Assembly (NCBI GenBank): GCA_946965045.2
Contig: OX337229.1
Location: forward strand, 5,332,001-5,396,000
Reading direction: 5' to 3'
DNA from: Epithemia pelagica
Taxonomy: Eukaryota; Bacillariophyta; Bacillariophyceae; Surirellales; Surirellaceae
Length of the DNA stretch: 64,000 bases
Shown: one piece after another, positions 62,395-64,000 of the stretch
Numbering within the stretch: the stretch's first letter is position 1
Layout of the letters: each line of letters opens with the position of its first letter
Made by a program: the position numbers and the translations under genes
The notes under the pieces: generated by a model
Seen by the model: only the letters and a program-made list of their open reading frames with translations
The model's database searches: none
What the model was told of the DNA's origin: nothing

Positions 62395-64000
62395 GATTCT
62401 GCAAGAGTCTGGTTGATGCTGCTGATGGCGATGATGACAATGCCTCACTGGAAATCCCAAGGTATTTATGAGCAGCAAAAGGAACAAACTAAGAATGTGC
62501 GAGGAATCATGTCCACCATTGATCTTTCACACCAAAAGCTGCTCGAAAGATTTCCCCCAATCTTCAATTGAAACAACGACGCACGGACGTCCAGGACTTA
62601 CTTTGATGAAAACTGCGAGACAAAGTGCCAACTGCCATGACAGCCGGTCATGTGAGCATGAGACGTATCTCTAGTCTGGATGGATCAATTTGGACTCACA
62701 GCGATTTGGACGTCTCTGACTGTTGGATCCATGCAGTGGCGCTGGTTGCATTCTACATTGTTGACAACACCGGACCAAGCACCATCACTTCGACTTTGGT
62801 GTCATCATTCCATCACCTTGGTTTTGGATCGCATTACAATGGCATTTGTAGTAATGAGGACCGCCTGACCTCTTGATTTTGCGTTCTTTTGTCGCTCATT
62901 TCTGCGTGTTCATCTTTTTGGGATCCGTTTCTTTAGTGAGCGACACAAATGCGCTCCTTGCTATGCAGAACAACGACAACTTAGGGCGTAACAAATGCTG
63001 TGTGCCACCGTACCTTCCGCCAGGCTTTTTTGTCGTGCCATTCTCCCGTGTGAACCCAGTTCCGCTTTATAATGGTCCACCCAACACCCAACCTCCCTCT
63101 CCGCGTCCGAGTCATGACGCATCATGAGATTCTTCCACAGCAACGGGACGATGATTTCCGAGGTTCTGTGAATGGAAGAACCGGGACCCTCTTTGCGATA
63201 CCGAGATCCGTTTGAGACAATGGTCGATTTGAACGGTATGGTCCGGAAACGGGAAGGACTTTATTCACCCAGCGTTGTTTGCCTCGATAGCTCTTAGCTG
63301 CCGTTGTGATTTGGACAAATCCTCCAAGGATATATCTTGTTTCGCGACGAAAGCACAAATCTTGGTGATCCATTCGACTTGGAGGCTTTCACCCGGTCGA
63401 AAGTATAGGGGTTTCCTCATCCCAATTCCTAAAGAGATAGATTGGTTCGACGTTCATCGACCATCGACCTCCTTCCCCTCTCTGTTCCTTCCCTCTTTCT
63501 CTCAAAAGATTTGATTTGTGAGGAAAGGATGAGGGCGCGTCCGGCGAACGAATGGCCTGCGCGCAATGCCGAGCCTTCCGGGACGAATTTCGCGGCGCAA
63601 CATCTGCGCTCACAAAAACTTTGCTTCAACAGTCAGAGGTCAGAGGTGGATGGCAGTTTAAAAAATGCAAAAAACAAAAAAGCCACTGAGGCAAATATCA
63701 TGAGCTGTACTGTTGTTTTCGGTTCCCCCTTGGCAATTCAATCCCATCATTTGACGCTCCTTTTACATCGCTCGATTCTCTCTGGCGAATTGCGAACACC
63801 CAAAACAAATTGTGGACGATGAGGAATGAACGAGACCTCCAAAACAGCAACGAGAGAGATAAGGAATGTCGAAGTGTCTTTAGCTCACACGCTCACACCA
63901 AGTATCCTCAGCCATTCCTTGGCAACCAGGTCACTTGTGGACGTTCCTTGGACCTTGGTCAGACTTGTCGGCCAGAATGCTCTGTTTCATGAGCCGTTCA
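62395..64000. other. Right end of window, no supported gene
   Basis: Only short frames on both strands. A plus frame at 62873-63127 has a signal-like start but begins with TTG and has no homologous look; a 126-codon plus frame at 63442-63822 is also unconvincing. A gene may begin beyond the window. Confidence 0.5.

Noticed and set aside
62873-63127. 84-codon frame with signal-peptide-like start
   Set aside because: Starts with TTG, no ATG in frame before the hydrophobic part, and no Cys pattern or family resemblance.

Overview
The window looks like nuclear DNA of a stramenopile, most likely a raphid pennate diatom. This is inferred from Copia retrotransposons of the diatom CoDi type, short GT-AG introns (73-140 bp), compact genes on both strands, and several proteins that resemble diatom-restricted or algal families. 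No rRNA, tRNA, CRISPR array or bacterial operon was seen.

Layout. (1) 1-10942 is a Copia LTR retrotransposon. Its 5' LTR is cut by the window edge and its pol is frameshifted. A complete 4.67-kb piggyBac-type DNA transposon (6210-10881, 14-bp terminal inverted repeats, TTAA duplication) sits inside its 3' LTR. The piggyBac carries a DDD transposase and an antisense second gene. (2) 10954-18260 holds host genes: a membrane protein whose ATG lies 11 bp after the LTR end, an AqpS-like aquaporin with an NPC box (minus), and a FUSC/aromatic-acid-exporter-like membrane protein with one intron (minus). (3) 19794-32415 holds a 1.8-kaa acidic protein with about eleven 69-residue tandem repeats, a proline-rich disordered protein with one intron, and a convergent TMEM151-like membrane protein. 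(4) 33102-45228 holds a very large EGF-containing surface protein interrupted by a TAG and a frame change, a fusion of a DEDDy 3'-5' exonuclease with a Ycf45/SpoIIIAA-type ATPase, a 280-bp duplicated intergenic block, and an unknown protein. (5) 46127-55343 is an EF-hand membrane protein gene on the minus strand, split by a complete, apparently intact Copia element (46310-54600). The LTRs look identical, the TSD is TCCTC, and there is an extra ORF upstream of gag-pol. (6) 55358-62394 holds a small membrane protein, an ABC transporter with a shortened nucleotide-binding domain, a disordered protein with a C-terminal membrane anchor, and a secreted Cys-rich protein. 62395-64000 shows no supported gene.

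The most interesting points are: the nested Copia/piggyBac insertion; a probable gag-UGA-pol readthrough signal with an 8-nt spacer and a GC hairpin; an antisense spliced accessory gene in the piggyBac; an extra ORF in the second Copia element; the in-frame gene split by that element; the exonuclease-Ycf45 fusion; and three otherwise open genes each carrying one internal TAG. There is no single operon-like system. Apart from the transposons, neighbouring genes appear functionally unrelated. Positions and introns were derived by eye from the sequence; family names come from motif recognition, not from searches.
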